Positions 1 through 5,487 of a DNA stretch of 5,919 bases are shown here, one piece after another. The position numbers and the translations under genes are program-made. Source of the stretch: Desulfobacula sp. Lineage in GTDB: Bacteria; Desulfobacterota; Desulfobacteria; Desulfobacterales; Desulfobacteraceae. The stretch covers positions 1 through 5,919 of the forward strand of contig JAQICW010000255.1 in NCBI GenBank assembly GCA_027858355.1, written 5' to 3'. The stretch's first letter is position 1. The number at the start of each line of letters is the position of its first letter. The notes beneath the pieces were generated by a model that was given only the letters and a program-made list of their open reading frames with translations, was not told the origin of the DNA and did not search any database.

Positions 1-33
1 AAAATAATACCCCGCCCGCCTTTCGTATAGAAT

Positions 34-39
34 TATAAT
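34..39 (+). promoter_or_regulatory. Candidate -10 box (TATAAT) before the small CxxC ORF
   Basis: A perfect TATAAT lies 24 bases before the ATG at 63 and just upstream of the GAGGAGG ribosome binding site. No -35 resembling TTGACA is seen at the right spacing, because that position is a C-rich run (11-20). The call rests on the -10 hexamer and its location only. Confidence 0.3.
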
Positions 40-62
40 AGATCTGAGGAGGTACCAGGTCT

Positions 63-191
63 ATGAAAAAGAAAATACGGAGCCGCAGGTGCAAAAACTG
101 TGATGATTTATTCAAGCCAGATTCCCGCAATCTAAAAAGACAAAAATTCTGTAGAAACTCAGATTTATCACAGATTAAATCATGTTTATAA
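63..191 (+). CDS. Truncated small CxxC (zinc-ribbon-like) protein, mobile-element-associated type
   Basis: This 42-codon ORF starts at ATG 63 behind a near-perfect Shine-Dalgarno sequence (GAGGAGG, 46-52), ten bases before the start. The product is very basic and has C10-x2-C13, the motif F-K-P-D-S-R-N at residues 17-23, then Q-K-F-C (C30). From memory, this matches the N-terminus of small proteins with a CxxC, a PDPRN segment and a QKYC motif, often found beside transposase genes in Desulfobacterota. In those proteins a fourth cysteine and a basic tail follow the QKYC motif. Here the similarity stops right after C30, the expected fourth cysteine is missing, and the frame ends at TAA 189-191. 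It is probably a decayed or recombined remnant. The strong ribosome binding site argues that at least the start was once a real gene. Function is unknown; metal binding is only inferred from the cysteines. Confidence 0.5.
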   Translation: MKKKIRSRRCKNCDDLFKPDSRNLKRQKFCRNSDLSQIKSCL

Positions 192-227
192 TTTGATATA
201 TTGGCTTACTGTACTTTTTTGTATGAT

Positions 228-759
228 TTAAAATTCGATTCCTTTTTGTGCCATGATGCCGGAATCTTTAAAAGGATGCTTTACCTCCCGCATTTCTGTT
301 ACCAAATCTGCTGCTTTAATAATTGAAGGAGGAAGCTCCTCTGCCTGTAATTGCCACATGAAGATTATCAGGTTTCTGAGCCAGTACATCCAAAACATTT
401 GCCAGATCAATCATCCCGTAATTGAGCAAATATGTAAATTCATCTAATATCACTAAATGATATTCTCCGCTGAACATTGCCAGTTGTGAATATTCCCATG
501 CATCTTGTGCCATTCCTCTGTCTTTTTCAAGATCATCTGATTTAAAGGTAAAGCCCCTTCCCATTACATGGAAATCAATTTCGGTATGGAATCGCTTTAC
601 TGCCTCAAGCTCGCCATACTTCCAACTACCTTTGATGAATTGGACTATACAAACTTTAAGGCCATGCCCTGCGCTACGCATGGCCATACCTAAAGCAGCA
701 GTAGTCTTTCCTTTGCCATCACCGGTATACACAATCAGCAATCCTTTTTTTGATAACAT
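228..759 (-). pseudogene. cobO: Corrinoid adenosyltransferase CobO/BtuR, interrupted by a 1-base frameshift
   Basis: The intact enzyme transfers adenosyl from ATP to cob(I)alamin or its precursors in the cytoplasm. The reading starts at ATG 757-759 behind AAAGGAAA. Residues 12-19 are the Walker A loop (TGDGKGKT), followed by VQFIKG (39-44), a GRGF motif (67-70), the acidic VILDEFTY motif (103-110) and the HVAITGRGA segment (134-142). In the starting frame the protein then reads four wrong residues and stops at TAA (316-318), giving 147 aa. The expected C-terminus continues in the next frame with [15 protein letters not shown] and AQKGIEF, ending at TAA 228-230. Removing one base near 333-334 joins the two into a normal 176-residue CobO. 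Without repair the product lacks 34 conserved C-terminal residues. It is the last gene of the minus-strand cobalamin cluster, 195 bases after the porin gene. A real mutation and a sequencing error cannot be told apart here. Confidence 0.88.
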
Positions 760-888
760 AGTTTCCTTTTTTCTGCATTTTACCTGGCTTGGGTGATTAC
801 TCTATTTTTTCCGGCTAATTCTGTCATATCCTGATATAAAACTGTCAGGTGGTTGACAAGCTTCATTTTAGACTAGCCCTAACTCCCG

Positions 889-931
889 ATTAGCCCCCTG
901 CTTAAGAATGCGATACAATCCGGGGGCTAAT
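889..931 (-). terminator. Long inverted repeat after the porin gene, possible terminator
   Basis: Arms 889-898 (ATTAGCCCCC) and 922-931 (GGGGGCTAAT) are perfect 10-bp complements separated by a 23-base loop, starting 24 bases past the porin stop codon. A second TAGCCC copy lies at 874-879. Neither strand has a T-run directly after the stem, so this is not a classic intrinsic terminator. It could be a weak terminator or an mRNA 3'-end stabiliser. It would reduce or modulate read-through into cobO. Confidence 0.4.
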
Positions 932-954
932 TGAGAACATTTAAATGCAATTCA

Positions 955-2208
955 CTAAAACTCTAAAGCGAGTCGAGTGAAGAATTCATTCAGATACTGG
1001 TCTGTGCCACTGCCTGAGATAAATTCATACTCAGAACGACGGTATTCACCCATGAGATTACAGGCAAAACTATCGTTTTCAAACAGGGTATAAGTAGCGG
1101 CAAATCCATACCGGTAGTCCAGATTACCTGAAGCGCTTCTGTCCGCATCAAAATTTTCATACCGCATGGCCACGACAAACGGTTCCGATATCTGATACCC
1201 TATGGAGGCAAACCAAGCGCTTTCATTATATTCTCTATTGTCTGTCACACGCTGTTCACGATCCAATGCAGTTATATATTCCAAATCCATGATTAATTTA
1301 TAGAATTCCCAGTGCAAAGAACTGCCCAGAGTTGTGTTCCGACCTGTATCCCCGGGTTCAGAATTGTAATAAACAGCCAGGGTAAGGCTGTCCACAGGTG
1401 AAAGGGACGTGTTAAAAATAAAGGAGTTCACATCATTGGTGTCTTTATGTCCAACCGTATTATCCCGCTCCCAGCCATATCCCGCGCCATCGACCCGATT
1501 GATAAGAGTCGCACCTTTGTAAATCGTTGAAGAAATATCTATTCCGTATAGCCCTTGATTGACATATCCGATCGTGGCACCGGTATCGTTGATCTCGTAT
1601 AAATCCTGGGTTATTGGATCGTTAATGAAAAGGCTTTCATATAAGCCAAACGGCTGACAGCGTTTTCCACCGACAAAATAAAACGGCATACCGTCTTTGG
1701 CCATGGTAAAAAATACTTCGTCCCAAAAAACCCTGTCATCATCGGAATCCAGACTTTCACCTTTGAGTAGAACATTGGCTTTGATATATGGATGAAGGTC
1801 AACTTCAAGACCCAGTTCAACAGTTCCGATATCCAATTCAGATGTCGCATCGTTGATCGTATTATCCCCTGTATTTGAATCATCTGCATAGCTGTAATCT
1901 AATTCAATGGCTCCGGACAGGGTTATCTTTTTGGAAATTTTGCCTATAATACCAGTAGTAAGGTTCTCTTCTGATTCTATATTGCCTGCAATCGGTGCGG
2001 CTTTTAGTTGTGTTTCAATTGCATCCACTCGCTGTTCAATAGTCATAACGGAATCAGCATTTTTAGACAGCCCTAAAGTCTGTTCGATTTTCAGAATCCG
2101 TTGTTCCAGAGTATGGTTAGAATCAGATGCGGCAGTTGGTAACAGGCTTGTTGCAAAAAAGAATATGCAACCCATCAGCACCATTAGATGATATTTCGTT
2201 TTCTTCAT
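955..2208 (-). CDS. LbtU-like outer-membrane beta-barrel (siderophore-porin family)
   Basis: This 417-residue protein probably forms an outer-membrane channel. The start was set at ATG 2206-2208 because AAGGAAG lies eight bases upstream and the protein then opens with a typical signal peptide (KK, hydrophobic core 8-23, cleavage near TAA/S at 27-28). An in-frame ATG at 2313 would put 35 basic residues before it. Residues 33-70 form a short coiled coil (TLEQRILKIEQ, TIEQRVDAIETQL). From about residue 94 (ITLSGAIELD) alternating amphipathic strands run to a terminal aromatic (RLALEF), the usual beta-barrel signature. The order SGAIELD, then TVELGLEVDL, VGGKRCQPFG and INDPIT resembles, from memory, proteins annotated as LbtU siderophore porins. 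A GC at residues 13-14 superficially resembles a lipobox, but the hydrophobic run continues past it. Its position between cbiK and cobO suggests transport of a cobalt complex, corrinoid or tetrapyrrole; this is inference. Confidence 0.75.
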   Translation of the reverse strand: MKKTKYHLMVLMGCIFFFATSLLPTAASDSNHTLEQRILKIEQTLGLSKNADSVMTIEQRVDAIETQLKAAPIAGNIESEENLTTGIIGKISKKITLSGAIELDYSYADDSNTGDNTINDATSELDIGTVELGLEVDLHPYIKANVLLKGESLDSDDDRVFWDEVFFTMAKDGMPFYFVGGKRCQPFGLYESLFINDPITQDLYEINDTGATIGYVNQGLYGIDISSTIYKGATLINRVDGAGYGWERDNTVGHKDTNDVNSFIFNTSLSPVDSLTLAVYYNSEPGDTGRNTTLGSSLHWEFYKLIMDLEYITALDREQRVTDNREYNESAWFASIGYQISEPFVVAMRYENFDADRSASGNLDYRYGFAATYTLFENDSFACNLMGEYRRSEYEFISGSGTDQYLNEFFTRLALEF

Positions 2209-2367
2209 TCGTTTCTTCCTTTTTTTTAATTTTGGATAGTTTATTAAACAAGCCTTTATGGGGTCTGGACATGCTCTCCGGTTATATCCTTTTTTTTGAA
2301 TATTCCATTTCAACAGGCTAAAAAGGTTTATTCCTGGCAGTTTTGATTTTTTCCAAATTTAGGCTTA

Positions 2368-3342
2368 TTAAAAATTGTTTATTTCCATTGCCTCTTTCAG
2401 GTGTTTGACATAAATCTCAGCCCATTGGTCAATTTCCCCCAACCCTCTTAAAACAGGAATAACCTTAATCCCGTTTGATTCAAACAATGTTTTCCAGGAA
2501 TCTTCTTCGTCGCTTGCCATATCATTAGAAGCGTGGTCACCAGCAACAACCATTAAAGGAAATAAGGTGACTTTCTTAACGCCGGCATGTTTTAAGCCGT
2601 TTAGAATTCTCTCCGGTTGAGGATACCCTTCTACGTTACCAATAAAAATATTCATACCAGGATTGACATCTCTCATAGCATCTTGAAGCTCTACATAGAC
2701 ACCTGTTGAAAATATTTCATTGCCATGCCCCATATATACCAATGCAGAATCATTTTTTTGAGCTTTAGCTGCATCACTTTTCAGGATTTTTGCTGCGTAT
2801 TGGATGTCATCTGTATAGTGGTGAACATCCCCTGGTTCACCCAAAGCAGGTCGTCCCAAAATGATTTTTCTAAATGGTTTATCCCTATCTCTTAAGGCTT
2901 TGATAGAATCCAAGGCCTCAATTTCCGCCTTAAGATTTTGATATTCTTCTCCGGCGAAGATATGAGTTGATTGGACAGCAATATACCGATAGCCTTGATT
3001 CTGAAGGTTGGCAACCGTTGCCAGAGTATTTTTTATAGAATAAAACGCATCTGGAATTTCAGGGTGTTTTTGGCACCAGCCTGTATCAACTGCTCTTTTC
3101 CCCCATTTTCCTCGGATAATTTCGGAAGTAAAAGCAATTTTAACCGGTGTTGCGGGAAATGCTTTTTCAATTTTATTCTGAAGATTCAGTATCGATTGTA
3201 ACGCAGTTGGATAAGTTGTACCGAAGACTGCCAATACAATCGCTTTTTTTTGCGGCCCTTCTTTTATTGATGAAGCCATTGAAAATGTTGAAGCAAAAAA
3301 CATCAATGTAATTGTCAAAATAGTAATAATTGCCTTATTCAT
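2368..3342 (-). CDS. cbiK: Periplasmic sirohydrochlorin cobaltochelatase CbiK
   Basis: This class II chelatase inserts Co2+ into sirohydrochlorin, an early step of the anaerobic cobalamin pathway. The protein has 324 residues. ATG 3340-3342 is preceded by TAGGAGA at normal spacing. Residues 1-23 form a signal peptide (hydrophobic core 4-20, SMA-S cleavage at 23-24), so it should be exported, like the periplasmic CbiK of Desulfovibrio vulgaris. The mature domain opens with the AVFGT segment (38-42). The likely metal ligands are H206 in MGHGNE, E238 in NVEGYP and H270 in AGDHAS. Their spacing (32 and 64) is close to the H154/E184/H216 set I recall for the Desulfovibrio enzyme. Other family segments are QSTHIF (124-129) and PLMVVAGDHA (262-271). 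It is the first gene after the cobalamin riboswitch and its terminator, so B12 should repress it. Iron chelation for siroheme or haem synthesis is an alternative activity. Confidence 0.92.
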   Translation of the reverse strand: MNKAIITILTITLMFFASTFSMASSIKEGPQKKAIVLAVFGTTYPTALQSILNLQNKIEKAFPATPVKIAFTSEIIRGKWGKRAVDTGWCQKHPEIPDAFYSIKNTLATVANLQNQGYRYIAVQSTHIFAGEEYQNLKAEIEALDSIKALRDRDKPFRKIILGRPALGEPGDVHHYTDDIQYAAKILKSDAAKAQKNDSALVYMGHGNEIFSTGVYVELQDAMRDVNPGMNIFIGNVEGYPQPERILNGLKHAGVKKVTLFPLMVVAGDHASNDMASDEEDSWKTLFESNGIKVIPVLRGLGEIDQWAEIYVKHLKEAMEINNF

Positions 3343-3372
3343 TTTTTATTCTCCTATTTGTTTGTCCTAATA

Positions 3373-3414
3373 AAACAAAAAACCCCAAACCGATTATGAT
3401 AATCGATTCGGGGT
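3373..3414 (-). terminator. Intrinsic terminator in the riboswitch leader of cbiK
   Basis: Read on the minus strand, 3414-3400 (ACCCCGAATCGATTA) and 3396-3382 (TAATCGGTTTGGGGT) pair over 15 positions with a 3-base loop, followed by TTTTTTGTTTTA (3382-3371). Two of the pairs (3409:3387 and 3406:3390) are G-U on the minus strand but would be A-C mismatches on the plus strand, so the hairpin is built for minus-strand RNA. It lies between the riboswitch and the cbiK start, as expected for a B12-controlled transcriptional attenuator. Confidence 0.9.
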
Positions 3415-3476
3415 ATCCCTTTTCTTCACCACGAATATTTTTTCAACCCCATCTTCCACGTAGGGCATCAAATTCA

Positions 3477-3639
3477 TCCAGGCAGGTCTTCTGACTCTTG
3501 GATCATCCTAATCACTGCGCCTTCCCACCAATTTAAAAATTGACAGTGGCATATTGCAGCTTTCGTCACCAAATACAGCGGCGGGCCCATCCCTGATTCT
3601 AACAGGGTTCCCTATTCAGCCTTTTTCAAGGCACCTGAA
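3477..3639 (-). ncRNA. Cobalamin riboswitch
   Basis: On the minus strand the conserved elements occur in the family's order. P1 is TTCAGG (3639-3634) pairing with CCTGGA (3482-3477), including one wobble. Next come GGTGCC and the AGGGAA segment, then GGGCCCGCCGCTGT (3588-3575), then GCCACTG (3550-3544), then GGGAAGGCGC, and finally the B12 box GTCAGAAGACCTGCC (3495-3481). It precedes cbiK with a strong intrinsic terminator in between. Binding of adenosylcobalamin or a related cobalamin should favour termination and shut off cbiK and probably the downstream porin. Which cobalamin form it prefers cannot be read from the sequence by eye. Confidence 0.97.
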
Positions 3640-3647
3640 CTATACTC

Positions 3648-3676
3648 TTTATTTATGAACATTAAGAAAATGTCAA
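3648..3676 (-). promoter_or_regulatory. Candidate sigma-70 promoter of the cbiK operon
   Basis: A perfect minus-strand TTGACA (3676-3671) is followed after 17 bases by AATAAA (3653-3648), or after 15 bases by TAAATA (3655-3650). The predicted start of RNA would fall just before the P1 stem of the riboswitch at 3639. The -35 is ideal and the -10 is weak. Confidence 0.55.
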
Positions 3677-3701
3677 GAGAATATTACCAGAGAATATTAC
3701 C
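3676..3701. repeat. Tandem 13-bp duplication abutting the -35 box
   Basis: AGAGAATATTACC occurs twice head to tail with no mismatch (3676-3688 and 3689-3701). On the minus strand the copies sit directly upstream of the TTGACA element of the cbiK-operon promoter, sharing one base with it. It could be an activator or repressor site, an AT-rich UP-like element, or a simple slippage duplication. Confidence 0.6.
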
Positions 3702-3880
3702 ATATGGCAAAATACTTGACTGCAAAAGGCATATTTTTTCATATTTACTCGTGTTGACTGATGATATTAGTCTTTGGCCAGGTCCAGTATTGAAAAGTGA
3801 TGGCTTGTATTCATTTTTTTTTGCAATATCCGAATTTTTGATGTAACGTTCTTCAGTGAAATTTTTACAGATACTTTTTG
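3702..3880. other. Gene-free stretch between divergent regulatory regions
   Basis: No convincing gene is seen in the roughly 400 bases between the riboswitch and the zinc-ribbon gene (3640-4046). The only reading frame, 63 codons from 3655 on the + strand, has no ribosome binding site, begins inside the minus-strand promoter and resembles nothing I know. Plus-strand TTGACT hexamers occur at 3716-3721 and near 3754, but no good -10 follows at normal spacing. The supported elements lie at either end of the gap and are listed separately. Confidence 0.5.
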
Positions 3881-3903
3881 AATTGTTAAATCTTTGAACA
3901 ATT
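3881..3903. promoter_or_regulatory. Imperfect palindrome overlapping a promoter, candidate operator
   Basis: AATTGTT (3881-3887) and AACAATT (3897-3903) are perfect inverted arms, and inner AA/TT pairs (3889-3890 with 3894-3895) extend the symmetry around a centre at 3892. The right arm covers the proposed -35 of the rightward promoter at 3894-3923. A dimeric regulator bound here would block RNA polymerase. AT-rich palindromes also arise by chance, so support is moderate. Confidence 0.4.
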
Positions 3904-3923
3904 ATGACTAATGCAAGTATAAT
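3894..3923 (+). promoter_or_regulatory. Candidate sigma-70 promoter of the zinc-ribbon gene
   Basis: TTGAAC (3894-3899) and a perfect TATAAT (3918-3923) are separated by 18 bases and point towards the gene at 4047. The predicted leader of about 115 bases carries two short palindromes, 3962-3974 (ATCGA-TGT-TCGAT) and 3999-4011 (ATTCGA-C-TCGAAT). Confidence 0.5.
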
Positions 3924-4046
3924 TGAGTTTGGGAATACAATTTTGTTGCTATCATTTAGAGATCGATGTTCGATAGGTTAAAAAACAGAAAAGCTATTAT
4001 TCGACTCGAATGTATGGCAGCACTTATAAATTTGGGAGTTCATCCT

Positions 4047-4406
4047 ATGATATGTGATAGATGTAATGAAAATATTGAAGAGGGTGAAAATAGAGCGTTG
4101 CGTGGGCAGACCTTATGCGAAGATTGTTATATTGATGCCCTTTCACCCGCAAAGGCGTGTGACCCATGGGCGGTTTACTGTGCCAAATCATTTTCAAAAG
4201 TAGACGGTTGTAATTCAGAGCTTACTGAAACTCAGGCCAAACTGTTACAGATATTAAAAGACACCGGCGGAGTAGAGCAAGAGCTACTATTGGAAAGGAT
4301 TCAGATAAAGGCATCTGATCTTGAAAGGGAAATTGCGACCCTACGGCATATGGAAAAACTAAAGGCGACGTTACAGGACGGGAAAAAAATATTTTGTCTA
4401 TGGTGA
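4047..4406 (+). CDS. Small zinc-ribbon protein with C-terminal winged-helix-like region, function unknown
   Basis: This 119-residue protein starts at ATG 4047, eight bases after GGGAG (4034-4038). An in-frame ATG at 3966 would add 27 residues of unconvincing sequence without a ribosome binding site. The N-terminus has C3-x2-C6, then 17 residues, then C24-x2-C27, a four-cysteine zinc-ribbon or LIM-like knuckle. It is followed by the block LSPAKACDPWAV (32-43) and AKSF (46-49). Residues 60-119 look helical and end in an R-H-M-E-K / D-G-K-K-hydrophobic-W pattern like the recognition helix and wing of a small winged helix. From memory, the layout matches a conserved but uncharacterised family in Desulfobacterota. 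A role in DNA binding or as a metal-dependent adaptor is possible but unproven. A hairpin after the stop suggests it is transcribed alone. Confidence 0.8.
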   Translation: MICDRCNENIEEGENRALRGQTLCEDCYIDALSPAKACDPWAVYCAKSFSKVDGCNSELTETQAKLLQILKDTGGVEQELLLERIQIKASDLEREIATLRHMEKLKATLQDGKKIFCLW

Positions 4407-4408
4407 TT

Positions 4409-4437
4409 GGTGCCAAGCCAAATGGGCTTTTTGCACC
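4409..4437 (+). terminator. Possible intrinsic terminator after the zinc-ribbon gene
   Basis: AAGCC (4415-4419) pairs with GGCTT (4425-4429) around a 5-base loop, with a T-run at 4428-4432 directly after. An outer GGTGC (4409-4413) can pair with GCACC (4433-4437). The inner stem is short, so termination may be weak. Confidence 0.4.
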
Positions 4438-4523
4438 CTGGAAGAAAGCGCAGGCAATCAGTTCTATTTGGTATGACTTTTCTTCGCATTACCTCCGGAC
4501 AGATAGTTGAGGTATGAAAATTA

Positions 4524-5390
4524 TTGAATAGCCTTCAGAAAGAGGATATGGCTTGTATAAACAATGAATTAATGCAGTATTTCAGGAACTGGTTCTATAG
4601 ATATATAGAGACGTTCAGCAGTTCACAAAAAAATGTCAGGGAAAATATCCTGCTCAAAAAAATGCATACAAACCGGGTATGTGAAGAGATTCTACAGATT
4701 GGCCGGAAGCTCGGTCTAAAGGAGGATGCGCTAAGATTTTCGGAATTAACTGCTCTTTTTCACGATATCGGGCGGTTTGAACAATATGCCAGATATAAAA
4801 CATTTGCAGACTACAAATCCGAAAATCATGCCGAGCTAGGTATGAAAATTTTAAAAAAGAGCGGAGTGCTCAATTGTCTGAATGATTCGTTAAAAGACCT
4901 TGTTTGCCGAATTGTATCTTACCATAATCGTGCCTGTCTTCCCGACCGGGAAACAGGCAGGTGCCTGTTCTATACAAAATTGCTGCGGGATGCGGACAAG
5001 CTTGACATCTGGAAAGTCTTGACGGACTATTATCTTCGCAAGGATGGTGTTTCAAACAGTGCAATTGAACTGGAGCTTCCAGACACACCGGAGATATCAG
5101 ATAAAGTTTATGAAGCTGTAATAAACAAAAGGATTGTTGATACACATCATGTCCGGAATTTGAATGATTTCAAGGTGCTTCAGATCGGATGGGTCTTTGA
5201 TATCAATTTCAAGCCGGCCCTGGATGCGGTTATCTACCGCAACTATATCGAGATAATTTGCAGCGTTCTACCGGCCTCTGAAAAGGTAAAAAAAATCAAA
5301 GAGGTGGTGAACCACTATGTTAAAAAACAGTTCTTGGGTGAAAAGGTATGGCATCCGTCCGGAAACAAAATGCAACAGACATCTTGTTAA
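4524..5390 (+). CDS. HD-domain phosphohydrolase-like protein
   Basis: HD proteins are metal-dependent phosphohydrolases acting on nucleotides, cyclic dinucleotides or other phosphoesters. This 288-residue protein carries H48, the H80-D81 pair in LFHDIGRFEQY, H102 in NHAELG, H134 in SYHNR, and D156/D158 in LRDADKLDIW. Together these give the H...HD...D metal set of the superfamily. There is no signal peptide or membrane segment, so it should be cytosolic. The proposed start is TTG 4524, ten bases after GAGGT (4509-4513). An in-frame stop at 4515-4517 rules out a longer form. ATG 4548 is possible but has AGAGGA only one base away. The gene follows the zinc-ribbon gene by 117 bases with a hairpin between, so co-transcription is doubtful. 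The stand-alone HD fold with no sensor or GGDEF/GYP signature leaves the substrate open. Confidence 0.85.
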   Translation: MNSLQKEDMACINNELMQYFRNWFYRYIETFSSSQKNVRENILLKKMHTNRVCEEILQIGRKLGLKEDALRFSELTALFHDIGRFEQYARYKTFADYKSENHAELGMKILKKSGVLNCLNDSLKDLVCRIVSYHNRACLPDRETGRCLFYTKLLRDADKLDIWKVLTDYYLRKDGVSNSAIELELPDTPEISDKVYEAVINKRIVDTHHVRNLNDFKVLQIGWVFDINFKPALDAVIYRNYIEIICSVLPASEKVKKIKEVVNHYVKKQFLGEKVWHPSGNKMQQTSC

Positions 5391-5414
5391 ACATTTCAAA
5401 AATTAAAATTTGAG

Positions 5415-5420
5415 TATAAT
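5415..5420 (+). promoter_or_regulatory. Candidate -10 box before the flavoprotein gene
   Basis: A perfect TATAAT sits 25 bases after the HD gene's stop codon and 68 bases before the next start. No good -35 is found at 16-18 bases upstream. An AT-rich inverted repeat, AAATTAA (5450-5456) and TTAATTT (5460-5466), lies in the predicted leader before the ribosome binding site. Confidence 0.3.
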
Positions 5421-5487
5421 GGAGATACAGGATAAAAATAAACGTTTTGAAATTAATTCTTAATTTAATTAAAAGGAGCTTATGATC

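Noticed and set aside
820..860. Possible separate promoter for cobO (minus-strand TTGTCA 859-854 with TATATC) and a CCTGATA/TGTCAGG hairpin (830-849)
   Set aside because: The spacing is about 15 bases and the -10 is poor. The hairpin includes a mismatch on the relevant strand, so it was not listed as a feature.
2209..2313. Upstream ATG giving the porin 35 extra residues
   Set aside because: The extension is basic and would bury the signal peptide. A clear ribosome binding site (AAGGAAG) and signal peptide support the start at 2208.
2239..2313. Small palindromes (GTTTATTAAAC at 2239-2249; TTGAA/TTCAA at 2296-2313) between cbiK and the porin gene
   Set aside because: The arms are only five bases in AT-rich DNA, no T-run follows, and they do not coincide with a good promoter.
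1611..2321. Several open frames of 60-95 codons antisense or out of frame within the porin gene
   Set aside because: They are shadows of the porin coding sequence, without ribosome binding sites or sensible protein features.
3655..3846. 63-codon plus-strand reading frame beside the riboswitch
   Set aside because: It has no ribosome binding site, starts inside the minus-strand promoter's -10 region, and its protein shows no recognisable motif or domain.
3966..4046. Upstream ATG for the zinc-ribbon protein
   Set aside because: There is no ribosome binding site before 3966. GGGAG is well placed for ATG 4047, and the conserved cysteine motif begins right after that start.
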